Assembly (NCBI GenBank): GCA_009809945.1
Contig: WTPW01001562.1
Coordinates: 1-64,000 of the forward strand
DNA from: Gigaspora margarita
Lineage: Eukaryota; Glomeromycota; Glomeromycetes; Diversisporales; Gigasporaceae
Length of the DNA: 64,000 nt
Direction: 5' to 3'
In this document: one piece after another, positions 11,371-22,914 of the stretch
Position numbering within the stretch: position 1 is the first letter of the stretch
Layout: each line of letters starts with the position of its first letter
Translations under genes and position numbers: made by a program
Notes under the pieces: generated by a model
The model's database searches: none
Told to the model about the DNA's origin: nothing
The model's input: only the letters and a program-made list of their open reading frames with translations

Positions 11371-12510
11371 ATAAAACTGCAAGATGACACCTAATTCTCT
11401 TTTAGCTATATACATATGTTAGCTATCTTGCCTATGTTGTGGTTTTATATAGTAGGCAAGATGTAGTAGGACCTTGGAGTTAGAAAATCTGGGGAGCAAA
11501 AAGTTAGCAGTATATGTATCTAATAGGTTGGGAGAATGATTAGTACATGTTTAAGTAATTTTTTATAGACTAGAGGCTTTGTTATAGGTATTGAGTTTTG
11601 AGTATATAATGCTAGAGCTTGTTTGGATAGTGAACTTATTCCTATATATTTTTTATATATAGCAATAAAGTAGCTAATCGAGCAATAATAATTATAAATA
11701 AAAATCTATGTTAGCTTTATTTGTATCAAGTATACATCTATGTAATGTACACCTTTAGCATTTTACTATGGAAATAAACCTGTAAAAATGTGCAGGTCAC
11801 AAGGCAATCCCAAAAATGCACGTTAAAACAAAAAAGAAATGAGTTACAATCATGCTGACCAACCAAATATGAGATTTTGTGAACATACATCATTTCAGAT
11901 GGCTGTAAACCATACTCTTCATTTCACTTCTGTGAAACTCTGTTCCTGGTATACTTTAGTTGCAATAAAAGATTTAAAAATGCACCAAAAATTAAATATA
12001 ATAGATATAAAAAGGAAATAGTTACAAGTACTACTTATTTAGGATCTAACAACAAATTACAAGTTATATATAATAATAAGCTTATAAGTAGAATAAAATT
12101 TATTTTAAAAAATATATATTTTTGATAATAATAGAAAGTTGTATTTGTAGTATATCTTTAAATTTTTAAATCAACCAAGATTATTAGAAGAAATATTAAC
12201 AAAAATTATAACTATTTTTTTTCAAGATTTTTTTTGAACTTATTTTATTGAACAATATTAGAGTTTAGTAAAAAAATATATTTAATTATACAATATTTAG
12301 TTTGAAAAAAATATTTTAAAAGTATTAAAATAAGTTAATATAAAACTATAGAAAATATGCTAATAGATCTTAAAAATTTTTAGAAGCATATAAACAAGAA
12401 TTAAATAGAAAACAATAGCATATATTGATAAAAATATATATCATATTATTGTGTTCCAGAAAATTTTTAGAATAAATTGAATAATATTACAATAAATAAT
12501 AAATAAACAT
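11371..12510. other. AT-rich spacer, no gene seen
   Basis: A 60-codon frame at 11839-12021 has no recognisable motif and is not called. From about 12020 the sequence becomes almost pure A/T with stops in all frames. Confidence 0.45.
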
Positions 12511-12706
12511 ACTATAAAATACGGACCAGTGTACCCTCATGCAGTGTACCCCCTGCCATTTTGAAATGCCAGTTCATGACTTATACCCTGGGTACATAAG
12601 TACAGTAGATTTAGTAAAATATATTGTTCAATATAGTGTAGCTGTACCTGGGTACAGGGATTGAGACATGTAAATACCTAGGGTACACAGGTCCATATTT
12701 TACGGT
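12511..12706. mobile_element. MITE of the same family as 8241-8471
   Basis: The left end ACTATAAAATACGGACCAGT followed by GTACCCT pairs with the inverted right end CGTAAAATATGGACCTGTGT followed by ACCC. The interior has mirrored GTACCCTGGGTATAAGT-like pieces. It is about 196 bases, close to the length of the family copy at 8241. Confidence 0.75.
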
Positions 12707-14516
12707 ACCTTTCACCTATACTACTTAATAATTAAATTCATATATAAAGAAATATGGATTCTATTGAGATTGTCATGCCACTCAGATATCTTTTCTGTTT
12801 CTTTGCCAATTACTCTTTCAACACTTGCATGCACCTTACCTCCTATACCACATTACATAGAAGAAAAAATTAAACTTTTATAAACCACAAACAAATATCA
12901 CTTTGACTATTCTAGCAAAGAATTGGTCAAGAGTAAATCAGCTCTTACCCCTATTTGTAACCCATGCATATGTATAATGTAATGTATTTTACTAGATTAA
13001 TAAAAAATATAGAGAATAGACCTCTTTTTAAAAAAAAAATAATAATAAATAAACAATTTAAAAATAGATATAAATAATAATTGATTTATAGTAATAATAA
13101 AATAAATAATACAGATTTAAATTAACTAAAAAAATAATTAAAATTTTATATATATACTATTAAAAAATTAAAAATAGTTAATTTATATTAATTTATAGTT
13201 TGGTTAAATAAGTATTTATAAAATATTAAACTATTAATTTATATTTAAATTAAAATATTTATTTACTGTTTAAAAATAATATAAATTAAGTATTAGTTAT
13301 ATTAATTTATAAATATTTTTAAAAATATATATAATAAAATTAGAAATATAATCAAAACAATTAATATTTCTAGAATTGATATTAGTGAATAGGATACTTA
13401 TTTGGAAAATGATATTGATTGTCATTTACTTAATAAAAAAATTTTTAAAATTTTTAATAACAATGTCTTCTATGCATAGTACTTATATTATGAAAATAAA
13501 AACTAAGCCAAACTCAGAGGCTACAGAATTTTTTTTTACTTTGTAATTATTGCTATCTATGAACATTTTTGTTAAAATTGCAAACTGAAATAAATGTATT
13601 TGTAGAGCCTATTTTAGGTCTTACTAATATAATATTCTTGATTGTATATTTGATTTACAAATTTTCTCAGAATAAAATATATAATTATATATATAATTAC
13701 TTTCCAATATAACACTTTTTAAATATCTATATATAATAATAATATTAGAGCTTGTAGCATAGTTTGTACTAATTTAGTGAAATTTCTAAAAAAAATTTAA
13801 ATCTATCAAAGCAATATTTTTGGAATGTTCTTTTAAAAAAGTTAGTTAATAATATTTTACTATTTCTTAATTAATAATGATCTACTTACTACTATTTACA
13901 AAATTTAGGATAATAACTAAAAAGTTCTTCATAATTAATGAAAACTATGTGAAACTAGTTCTAATACAAATATAGTACATCAAGTATTTAGAGATTCAAG
14001 CAAAAAAGAATTAGAAATTCTACAAATAATTGATAATTAAAATATAGATATTATCAATTAGCTTTATATATTTACAACTATTAGTTAATAGTCAAACTCA
14101 TATATTGAATATAGTACTTGTAAATTGTATCTTTTGTATTATTCAACTCAAATATATCGAGTAAGGAATTTAGAATTAATTTGGTATAAGATTTAATTAA
14201 AATTAAAAATAATTTAAATAATAAAAAAATTTGTTTCTAAATGAAATATCTAAATTATAGTTTAAGTAACTAAAAATTAATAATTTACTTTTAACTTGTC
14301 TATTAGAGTAAACAATATTTTATTAAATAGAAAAACAAAAGAAAGCATGTATATACTGTTGCTATTTAGCTTAGCATAGCACAAAAGCTATTAGTTACAA
14401 TAACTTATTACAAAATAATTTATAGTATATCAACAAATAAGGTTCTATTTTGTTGCAATAATATAAGACCATATTGTTTTAAAGATTTTATTTTAAACAA
14501 ATTAATGAATAATTTA
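12707..14516. other. Extremely AT-rich region, no gene seen
   Basis: Between about 13020 and 13380 there is almost no G or C. Elsewhere stops are dense on both strands. No inverted ends, tandem unit or conserved motif was found; decayed coding sequence cannot be excluded. Confidence 0.5.
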
Positions 14517-14808
14517 GAGTGTGGCAACTTAGAGAAGTTAGTAAGTTGTCACAGGACCCTGAAGAATATATGTAATATTGAGATCCAGTTTTGTATAGAC
14601 TTATTATATAATTTTTTAATATGTTATATGTTTAAATTTGTATAACCAACAGGTAATTTTTGAAAAGTTAGATGTTTATTTGTATAACAAAGATATCTTT
14701 ATAACAAGTTAGATTTGTATTTTGTATAATGATACTATACTGTATGTTTCCAAAAAAAACTACATGCTACTCTCATGTTTAAATCCAAAAATGTAAAAAN
14801 GCCTTTGA

Positions 14809-15236
14809 TCCAAAAATAAGCTACTCTATGATAGATAATAGTCGCTACATGGTAAAGTTCAAAGTTTACTATTCAAATTGATTAAAGTCACTTAAGTAAA
14901 CTAGTTCAGAAAATCAAAATACATATATTCTAAAAATTTCATCAAAATCTGGGAACTTTTTTATTATTTGACTTTTAATTTTTATGTTCAGCGGCAAAAT
15001 TAAAATTTTATTACAAAAATATATTTGTTGAACTTAAAAATTAAAAATTTAATAATAAAAGGTGCTTTAATCTAGATAAAAATTTTAGCATATATGTATT
15101 TTTATCTTTTGAATGAGTTTACTTGATTTACATGGTAAAATTTAAACTTTACTATGTAACAACTATTTGCGATTGACCAAAATCTACCCAGATTTTTTGT
15201 GTCCAAAAATCATCCAAAAAAGGTAGCTTATTTTTG
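14809..15236. repeat. Foldback unit, AAAATAAGCTAC family
   Basis: The left arm starts CCAAAAATAAGCTACTCTAT and the right arm ends with the inverted AGGTAGCTTATTTTTG. Arms share the TAGTCGCTACATGGTAAAGT, GTAAACTAGTTCA and GACTTTTAATTTTTATGTTC blocks in mirrored order. The same family is seen at 15378, 21985, 24131, 42436 and 55560, often beside the end sequence AAGTGCAGTAAATCA. No coding content. Confidence 0.72.
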
Positions 15237-15377
15237 AAAACATATGTATGTATATTGCTTTTTTATTTTTTTTATTTATTTGTTTTATTTATTCATTTTT
15301 TTTTCACAAAAACATGTCTGCCAAGATTATTTGCATAAGAATTTTTTTAAAAAATATCTGCGCAAAAAGCTTATTAA

Positions 15378-15756
15378 TGATTGCAAATAATTGCTACATA
15401 ACAAATCCAAATTTTACTATGTAAATCAATTATATGCACTTAAGTAAATATGTGCATAATATAAAAATGCATATTTTTCAAAATTTTCATACAAATCAGA
15501 GAACTTTTTATTATTTAACTTGTAATTTTTACATTTGCCGTATATATTTTTAAAAAATTTTTAATTTTTCAATAAATGTAAAAATTAAAATTCAAATAAT
15601 AAAAAGTTCTTCAATTTATATAAAAATTTTATAACATATGTGTTTTGATCTTCTGAACAAGTTTACTTAAATGAGTATTACCCAATTTGCATATTAAAAT
15701 TTGGACTTTACTATGCAGTAACTATTATCAATCAGGGGTAGCTTATTTTTGGATAA
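15378..15756. repeat. Foldback unit, AAAATAAGCTAC family, second copy in tandem
   Basis: The left arm holds AATTGCTACATAACAAATCC and TGCACTTAAGTAAATATG; the right arm mirrors it with GTTTACTTAAATGAG, TTGGACTTTACTATG and GGGTAGCTTATTTTTGG. It lies immediately after the unit at 14809-15236 within the same hAT-like element. Confidence 0.65.
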
Positions 15757-16942
15757 ACAAGTTTTTGGATTTTTTGGTAAGGGTAGTTTATTTTCAGAAT
15801 AGGAATATATGGTATATAAACTCAGATCTAAAATTGTATAATTTATAGTAAAATTTGAACTTATATGATAATTTTGTATAAAGCTTTTAATAAAATTAAA
15901 TGTATAAAGTTATATTAAAAATTTGAGCCTGGATCTGAGTTATATATGTATTTTTCAGGGTCCTGTTGTCACCCCCAAGTTGCAGATCTAGAGTTCAAAT
16001 TTCACTAGTAACATTTTGAAAATTAGACCTATGTTCTAGTAACTATTTTCTTATTGATTATTTGGATGTCTACCTGTAATCTTAATTTACCATTTAGAAT
16101 GAAAGCTTTTGAATATATGTGTGACATTATATTAACAAATTAAAAAACTGAAGAAATAAAAACCTATTTGGCAAGTTCTGAGTAAAGAGGTAACAAAGGT
16201 CTTTAATAGTGCTACTAAAACTAAAATATCAGAAACTGGAGCTAAAAGAACTAAATAAAATAGACCCTTAGGGATGGGGATCTACCAACCAGGCTGCCAG
16301 AGTCATACTAAAAGAAAAGAAGCTATGCTATAGAAGTAGATACCAAGGGAAAAAAGAACTATAGTGGCACCTAATGCTAAGTATATTGACCCTTCTGAGT
16401 TAACTGGTTTTGGAAGTTTGGAAAATTGGTGTAAAGACCAGTAAAAATGTGATATTGGGTGTTGGAATTAGGCAAACTATACTATACAAGAGTAGTATAA
16501 GGTAACTAGCAGTTTAAAAAATGTTCTTAACTGCAAGTATTGGTTAATACTATAATGTTGTTACTAAAGACCATGAAACTATATGGCTAGATAATTTTGC
16601 AAGAGTAAAGTAGCTCTAAAGGTTGCCAGTTTATTAAAAATAAGCTAATAAGCCTATTTGTAATAATTGGGCAATTGGTAAAAATTAATAGATAAAGCAT
16701 AGACCAGAGAGTTTAAATAGGCAATTCTCATAGTTGGATTGCAGGTATAGCAACTAGTATAGAACCTTTGGGTGGGCTACTTAAATTAGGCACCAAAGAG
16801 CACATTGTGGCTAGTTGTACAGTTATCTGTATAACAGATATTATAAAATTATTAATAAAAACCTTGTAACTGAAGCAGATTACCACTATAAAAACTATTT
16901 ATTTTATCTTTTTTTTAATTCAATTTGGGTAGTCTTTGGTAA

Positions 16943-17107
16943 GGGGCATGTCATTTATTATGTAATTTTTACCATGGATACATGGCAAAAGTAGTGATCA
17001 CGTCTATATATTATATTAACCAATCTGAATTAGATAAAGTGATCACACCATAAATGGATGAGGGTGGCTACTAAGTAAAAAATATTACATAATAAATAGC
17101 ACGCCCC
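16943..17107. mobile_element. PIF/Harbinger-like MITE with TAA duplication
   Basis: The ends GGGGCATGTCATTTATTATG and the inverted GGGGCGTGCTATTTATTATG are almost identical, and TAA lies on both sides (16940-16942 and 17108-17110). A three-base TWA target and a GGGC-type terminus fit PIF/Harbinger elements. It is 165 bases, with no coding. A relative is at 49844-50003. Confidence 0.78.
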
Positions 17108-17200
17108 TAACTAAATAGAATTTTGATAAAATTTTTTATATTTTATATTTTTTATAATTGATCATTATGCTTAACTAGTTCTTTTGAAGTAATAGGAAAT

Positions 17201-17340
17201 ACATAAGAGGAGTGCAGTAAATCATGTAATTTTTTAGAGGGGGAGGGGTCCCCATTTATCTAAACCTTCTAATTCAGAGTTTGTCCATTTAAACGTTTTT
17301 GATTGGTCGATATCCAAAAAATGGACCTGAACGTGGAAAA
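17201..17340. repeat. Fragment carrying the GTGCAGTAAATCA terminus
   Basis: AGGAGTGCAGTAAATCATGT is followed by AATTTTTTAGAGGGGGAGGG, the same terminal sequence seen at 42436 and, inverted, at 22450-22490. Only one end is visible here, so it is a truncated member of the foldback family. Confidence 0.55.
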
Positions 17341-17650
17341 ACTAATTGAGTAATTATTATCTCATTTATTATTATGAGATGCTGTGAACGAAGTCACGGG
17401 CATCCATTTGTTACGATACCAGATCCCAGGTCCATGATGTAACAATGATGACTGATGAGTATAAGGTAGTGGTGACGGATATCGTGGGTATAGGAATGCG
17501 TAAGGATGATGTATTAAGTGAGGATGTTGTAAGTGAGTAAGTATGAGGTCATGAAAATTGGCTATTTAAAAGGAGAAAAGTAGGAATTGTTCTCCCTCTT
17601 TTGTCTTTACTGCTAGCTCGGCACAGGCCCAGCTTCGTCGTTAACACCAC

Positions 17651-18482
17651 ATGGTCAAATACAAAACGAAGACAGAAGTGTGAATAATAGTATTAACAGA
17701 AGACGAGAATGAAGTTCGTGGTGTATTGCCAGCTATGTTGACTCCGGAGAATAATCTAGGGAATGATTTAGAAAAATGGCATCATAGGTTAAAGAATACA
17801 CTAGACCGTTTGCTAGTGGAAATGTTGAAGTTGCTATGTAGCGGTGAAGGTTTGTTGTAGGTAGGAGCTAAAAGAGATTTGTTGGGAGATTAATAGAGAG
17901 AATGGTTAGTGAAANGAAGAAAAAAGNTAGAGTGGCGAATAGTGGTCGAAAAAGAAAAGCGTGGGAAGGGGGAAGCAGTATTGGTTTAGAGAGTGTTGCA
18001 GACAAAGGTAATTTTGAACAGAGGGTAATAGCTGGTAAGGGAAATGCTGTAATACAGGAATGAGTGATACTGGATTTGCAGTTTCTGGCATTGGAAAGAT
18101 CTTTATAAAGAGTGATACGACCGACGGTAGAAAAAGCTGTAGCGGAAATTAAAAGAAAGGTTCAGCCGATGCATAATGGTAAAAGAGTTGATTTGTCACG
18201 AAGTAAAGTTGAGTAAAACTAGGGATCAATTCAAATATGATGAATAGCGTAAGATTGATCGGTATGTAGATAGTACACTGGTTAATATGGATTGGAATTT
18301 GATAGATAAAGCATGAGATGTGACAGCTACGAGGGCATTTTTACTGAGATTTGCAGATAGAAAATGTTGGGATGTGACTGCGGAAATATGACTCTTCAGA
18401 TGAGAACTCCAATGAAACTTTTTTTAAAGAAAAGCTGGCGAGTGCAATAACAAATACAAGTGCAAATGTAGAAAAAGTGCTC
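17651..18482 (+). pseudogene. Decayed gene of unknown family
   Basis: From the ATG at 17651 a coding-like frame runs with scattered stops: after MVKYKTKTEV comes TGA, then a stretch with ENEVRGVLPAMLTPENN and LEKWHHRLKNTLDRLLVE, then TAG, TAA and TAG. Further on are a basic stretch (VEKAVAEIKRKVQP) and, in another frame, VDSTLVNMDWNLIDKA and AFLLRFADRKCWDVTAEI. All these stops could come from CAG, CAA or CGA by one C-to-T change. A TATA-like TATTTAAAAGG lies at about 17560. CpG content is higher than in neighbouring DNA. The family is not recognised; a mobile-element gene is possible. Confidence 0.5.
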
Positions 18483-19084
18483 TGCAATAGATAAAAAAAA
18501 ACATATTAATAAAAAATATTATATATATTAGAAAATACTAAGAAAAAATTACATTCTACTCAAGATTAATTTCTAGAGTCTTTTGTAAATTTTTGATCNG
18601 ATACGACCGACGGTAGAAAAAGCTGTAGCGGAAATTAAAAGAAAGGTTCAGCCGATGCATAATGGTAAAAGAGTTGATTTGTCACGAAGTAAAGTTGAGT
18701 AAAACTAGGGATCAATTCAAATATGATGAATAGCGTAAGATTGATCGGTATGTAGATAGTACACTGGTTAATATGGATTGGAATTTGATAGATAAAGCAT
18801 GAGATGTGACAGCTACGAGGGCATTTTTACTGAGATTTGCAGATAGAAAATGTTGGGATGTGACTGCGGAAATATGACTCTTCAGATGAGAACTCCAATG
18901 AAACTTTTTTTAAAGAAAAGCTGGCGAGTGCAATAACAAATACAAGTGCAAATGTAGAAAAAGTGCTCTGCAATAGATAAAAAAAAACATATTAATAAAA
19001 AATATTATATATATTAGAAAATACTAAGAAAAAATTACATTCTACTCAAGATTAATTTCTAGAGTCTTTTGTAAATTTTTGATC
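18114..19084. repeat. Exact 485-base direct duplication with an N at the junction
   Basis: The sequence 18114-18598 (GATACGACCGACGGTAG to GTAAATTTTTGATC) is repeated at 18600-19084 with no difference that I can see, and the single base between the copies is N. In a region full of diverged repeats an exact tandem copy joined by an ambiguous base is best explained by two overlapping contig ends that were not merged. Confidence 0.85.
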
Positions 19085-20824
19085 AGAATTTTTCCTCCGG
19101 ATTATCTGATAATTACTAATTTTTTCAGCGATTCTTAATAGTTCGTAGTTTTATGTTGATCTACCAACCAACAGAATTATGGTTATAACCAAAATTTGAT
19201 CAATGTGCTAAAACCATGTAGCAATATAATCAAATTATTGTGCTTTTAACACTTTTTATTAGTTATACAACCCAAGTTATGATCAGAAAATAACATCACA
19301 ATTAAAATTCATTAACGAATGATAGTACCAAATTAACCTTAATCACATACAATACTGTGTAACAAAATCCTTTATGATGTCATGGGAAATTTGTCACCTG
19401 ACGAATTTAGCTGACTCAACTGATGTACGATGCAATTTCCAACCGATTACTGTATTTCTACAGTATTGTTAATAAGTTCTGATGACTTTATTATTGCTAC
19501 ATTTCTTCCAATGTTACCTCATAAATAGTAAAGCATTACTACATTATTATCAAATCATTACACATTTTCAGGTTGTAAATTTTTGATCAGAATTTTTGCC
19601 GTCCGGATGATCTAATAATTGTTAATTTTTCTGATGATTCTTATAGTTNGTAGTTTTATATCGATCTACCAACCAATAGGATCATAGTTATATTCAAAAT
19701 GTAATCAATCTGCTAAAACTAATATAGCATATCATCAGTTATTATGCTTTAATGCTTTTGATTGGTTATATAGCCTGCATTATGTCATTATGATTCAAAT
19801 TCGTTAGCAATTGTTGATCATAATACCAAATCAGCCTAAACCGCATACAGTTGTGTATTGATTTTGTAACAAAATTCTTTGGGAAATTTTGTCACCTGAC
19901 CAAATTAGCCAATTCAATTGCAATTTATGACTGATTACTACATTTATACTAAATGTAAATTAATAAGCCATAATGACCTTATTACCTCATGATTAGTAAA
20001 GCATTACTATATTGTTACTATTGCACATTTTTAGGTCAAAATTTTTTTGCTATCCGGATTATCTAATGATTACTAATTTTTTCAGCGATTCTTATACCAA
20101 CCAATAGAATCATGGTTATATCCAAGATGTGAGCATAAGATCAAGTTATTATACTTTAATGCTTTTGATTAGTTATACAACCCAAGTAATAATCAAGAAT
20201 GCCAACACAATTCAAATTCATTATTACCAAATCAACCACATACTGTATTGTGTATCGATTTTGTAACAAAATTCTTACAGTCACAGAAAATTTTGTTACC
20301 TGACAAAATTTCTGACTAATTACTACATTCCTACAGAAATGTAAATTAATAAGCCCCGATGACTTTATGATTACTACATTTCTTCTGATNTTGCCTCATA
20401 ATTAGTAAAGCATTGCTACATTGTTACTATCGAATTATTACACATTTTCGGGTTGTAAAATTTTGGTCGGAATTTTTGCTATCCAGATTATCTGATAATT
20501 ACTAATTTTTTTGATGAATCTTAATTTTATTGTTTATTTCGATCTCTACCAACCAATAAAATCATGATTATATCCAAAATATTATTAATGTGCTAAAACT
20601 TATGTAGCATTATGATCAAAATTATTATGCTTTAACGCTTTTAATTAGTTATGCAACCCAATTTATAATCAATCATGTCATCACAATTCAAATTCATTAC
20701 AATTTATAGTACCACCAGAAATTTTGTCACCTGACAAAATTACCCAATTAACGTTTCTGTGAAGGGCCTGATACCTTTATTATTACTATATTCCTTACAT
20801 TGTCACTATCGAATTATTACACAT
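19072..20824. repeat. Tandem array of about 370-500-base units
   Basis: Four head-to-tail copies start at about 19072, 19575, 20035 and 20452, each with TTTTGATCAGAATTTTT or a variant, then TCCGGATTATCTGATAATTA, TTTTATGTTGATCTACCAAC, ATGCTTTTGATTAGTTATAC, ACAAAATTCTT, TTTTGTCACCTGACAAAATT and ACATTTTCAGG. Each copy carries its own deletions, so lengths fall from about 503 to about 372. The array abuts the downstream edge of the decayed gene at 17651. Confidence 0.82.
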
Positions 20825-20826
20825 TG

Positions 20827-21051
20827 TCAAGTATATTCCTGCATAGTAAATTCCCCGTTATCACACTCTTTGTAATAATCGTACATCTTACCATTCTTGG
20901 TAATTGGATATTGTATATAAAGCCACATGAAGTTAATTTTCCATTTTGCGTAAACTGGCATTTCAAAATTCCAGTTGGCAAGTTGGATTTTTTGTTTTTG
21001 TAGTTCATGTTCACATCTAAGGTCACGCAAAGCTAATTCTTCAGTTTGCAT
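20827..21051 (-). CDS. Short coding-like fragment of unknown gene
   Basis: A 74-codon frame is rich in charged and aromatic residues (around LRDLRCEHELQKQKIQL, then NWNFEMPVYAKWK and YDYYKECDNGEFT), unlike random AT-rich frames. The first third looks like a short amphipathic helix. It stops exactly at the edge of the tandem array at 20824, which suggests truncation by the repeat. The family is not recognised. Confidence 0.35.
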   Translation of the reverse strand: MQTEELALRDLRCEHELQKQKIQLANWNFEMPVYAKWKINFMWLYIQYPITKNGKMYDYYKECDNGEFTMQEYT

Positions 21052-21546
21052 AACATGAAATTAGAAATTTTGTTTTTTTGATCAGATCTATCGAGTAATT
21101 CCAGAAAAATTAAGGTTAACAAATGACACCAGAGTAAAAAATTAAATGGCAACAATGGAATTATTTACACAATAGAAATTTAAAAAAAATTTTTTTTTTT
21201 TTTGGGAAAAATTGGGTCAACGGTTTATGCGAAATGAAAAATTAACTTTGTGTGGCCTAAAGATTCGCTACATGTCATACTATAAACACCAAAAAGCAAG
21301 TTCTATAACAAAATTTTTTATAGTAACTTATAGTAAAATTATGATTATTCTAATAATAACTTTAATCACAATACATATTGGAGCAATAAATTTTGCAACA
21401 TAATTCCAATACAACTTCAAATTTGACTATGTACTTATGCTACAATAAATGATAATTTTTACAATAAAATTTTTAAAAGTTATATAATTAAAAAAAACTG
21501 TATAAGATTGGTGGCGCAAAGTGCCCCCTATCGCACTAGTCACATT
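21052..21546. other. AT-rich spacer, no gene seen
   Basis: A poly-A/T run at 21180-21205 and a 63-codon frame at 21212-21403 without recognisable features. Nothing else is supported. Confidence 0.45.
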
Positions 21547-21959
21547 CTATATATGGAGAGCGTCAATAGAAACCATACAAATCAAAAAATTTTCAAAATT
21601 GAGTTTTTATGCTTAAATAATATAAAACCATGTAAAGAATATTTTTTACTTAATAATGAACCTGTGATTAATTAATAAAAATTTAAGATATTTGTGTTTA
21701 AAAAATTTGGTCAGAAATTGATCATCTGATTTTAATAGATTAGAATAGGTCATCCGATCTTAATTAGAACAGAAATAATCAACATTTATATTACATAACA
21801 CTTTCTGATTAAGAACGATCAAGGCCAATCAAGACCGAATGGATTCAGATTGTCGATTATTGTTTACGTGAGTTTGTATAATATAACACAAAATCATATC
21901 ATCTCAAAAACTCTAATATATTGATTTGCCTGGTTTCTATTGACACCCCCTATATATAG
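21547..21959. mobile_element. MITE with GTCAATAGAAACC ends
   Basis: The left end CTATATATGGAGAGCGTCAA followed by TAGAAACCATACAAATCAA pairs with the inverted right end CTATATATAGGGGGTGTCAA followed by TAGAAACCAGGCAAATCAA. The terminal repeat is about 38 bases. The TATATAT at the outer edges may be the duplicated target. The interior is non-coding. Confidence 0.78.
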
Positions 21960-21984
21960 AGTAGAATAGCCAATAATATTGAAG

Positions 21985-22486
21985 TATTTATTATAATAAA
22001 AAGGTACAGAAAGTTGCTATATAGTAAAGTCTAAATTTTATTATATCAATCGATAATTATCGATTAAGTAAATATGCTTGGAATATCAAAATACATATAT
22101 TCTGAAATTTTTATCAAAATTAAAGAAGTTTTTATTATTTAACTTTAATTTTTATGTTTGTCGAATGTATTTTTTTAAAAAATTTTAAAATTTTCATCAA
22201 ACATAAAAATCAAAAAGTCAAATAATAAAAAATTCTCCAATACTGATGAAAATTTTAAAATAAGTGTATTTTGATTTTCTAAACAAGTTTACTTAAGCAA
22301 CTTTAATTAATTCATATAGTAAATTTTTACTTTACTATGTAGCGACTGTTATTGAACATGGGTTAAAAACATTTTTGAATTTTTTTAATATTATAAAAGA
22401 CAAAATTTGATTGGTCAATAGTCTATCATGGAGGGAGGGGGGTCGGACCTATGTAAACCCTAATTACGTGATTTACTGCACTTCCC
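21985..22486. mobile_element. Foldback element, AAAATAAGCTAC family
   Basis: The left arm has AGTTGCTATATAGTAAAGTC and ATCGATTAAGTAAATATGC; the right arm mirrors it with GTTTACTTAAGC and ACTTTACTATGTAGCGAC, then runs through GATTGGTCAATAG, a G-rich block and ends ATTACGTGATTTACTGCAC, the inverted family terminus. The left terminus is not clear because of the adjoining MITE. Confidence 0.68.
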
Positions 22487-22534
22487 TAATTAAAAAAAGA
22501 AAAAATTTTTTAATAAAAAAGTATAAAAAAATGT

Positions 22535-22847
22535 ATTTGTCGCTAGTAGTGATAGTCACCGGATTGTGATCAACTAATTAGATCATGTAATGTTATATCA
22601 AAACAAAAACAAAGAATTAAACTTAGGGTTGGGATTAGAGCCATAGTTAAGGTTTGGGTAGAGTGTTGTATATAGTAAACTTTTGCAAAGAATTTTTTTT
22701 TGTATAAAAAAAGTAGTTTTATAAACAAAATTTTAAGTTAGAAGTAATTTTTTAAAAAATTAAAGTTTTTGCATTTTTTACATTATACATAATCCTTTGA
22801 TCTAATTAGTTGATCACAATCCAGTGACTATTACTACTGGCAATAAA
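22535..22847. mobile_element. Foldback MITE with long terminal repeats
   Basis: The left end ATTTGTCGCTAGTAGTGATA followed by GTCACCGGATTGTGATCAAC is mirrored at the right end (inverted ATTTATTGCCAGTAGTAATA, then GTCACTGGATTGTGATCAAC). The terminal repeats are about 50 bases. The interior holds the AGGGTTGGGATTAGAG and TTAAGGTTTGGG stretches. No coding. Confidence 0.78.
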
Positions 22848-22914
22848 TAAATTCACCCAAAAAGTATTAGTAAATTATATTTTTAAAGTTTTATACTAGT
22901 CAAAGTTAAAAAAT

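Larger units (their letters stand above)
14553..15964. mobile_element. hAT-like element, AGGACCCTGA ends, 8-base duplication
   Basis: The left end AGGACCCTGAAGAATATAT pairs with the inverted right end AGGACCCTGAAAAATACAT. The element is flanked by GTTGTCAC on both sides (14545-14552 and 15965-15972), inside the tRNA-like head of a SINE. The 8-base duplication matches hAT biology. There is no transposase; the interior carries two foldback units (14809-15236 and 15378-15756). Family members are at 38302, 40976 and 44991. Confidence 0.85.
14517..16898 (+). mobile_element. tRNA-headed SINE, old copy, split by a hAT-like insertion
   Basis: The 5' part (14517-14552, GAGTGTGGCAACTTAGAGAA) and the remainder (from 15965, with CCCCAAGTTGCAGATCTAGA then GTTCAAATTTC as degenerate B box) match the head of the intact SINE at 38642-39624 in order. 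The body also matches it: GGCAAGTTCTGAGTAA, ACTATAGTGGCACCTAATGC, GACCCTTCTGAG, TTTAAATAGGCAATTC and GTGGCTAGTTGTAC occur in the same order. Removing the 1412-base insertion and one copy of its 8-base duplication leaves about 960 bases, the length of the intact copy. The many substitutions show it is old. Confidence 0.8.

Noticed and set aside
11187..11390. Ser/Cys-rich frame on the minus strand
   Set aside because: It is produced by the 49-base minisatellite.
17449..17500. CTGATGAG followed by a possible stem, suggestive of a hammerhead ribozyme
   Set aside because: The matching GAAAC core segment and the closing stems are not present at the required distance.
19072..20824. CRISPR-like array
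   Set aside because: Repeat units are hundreds of bases long and diverged, with no short identical repeats and unique spacers; the sequence is eukaryotic.
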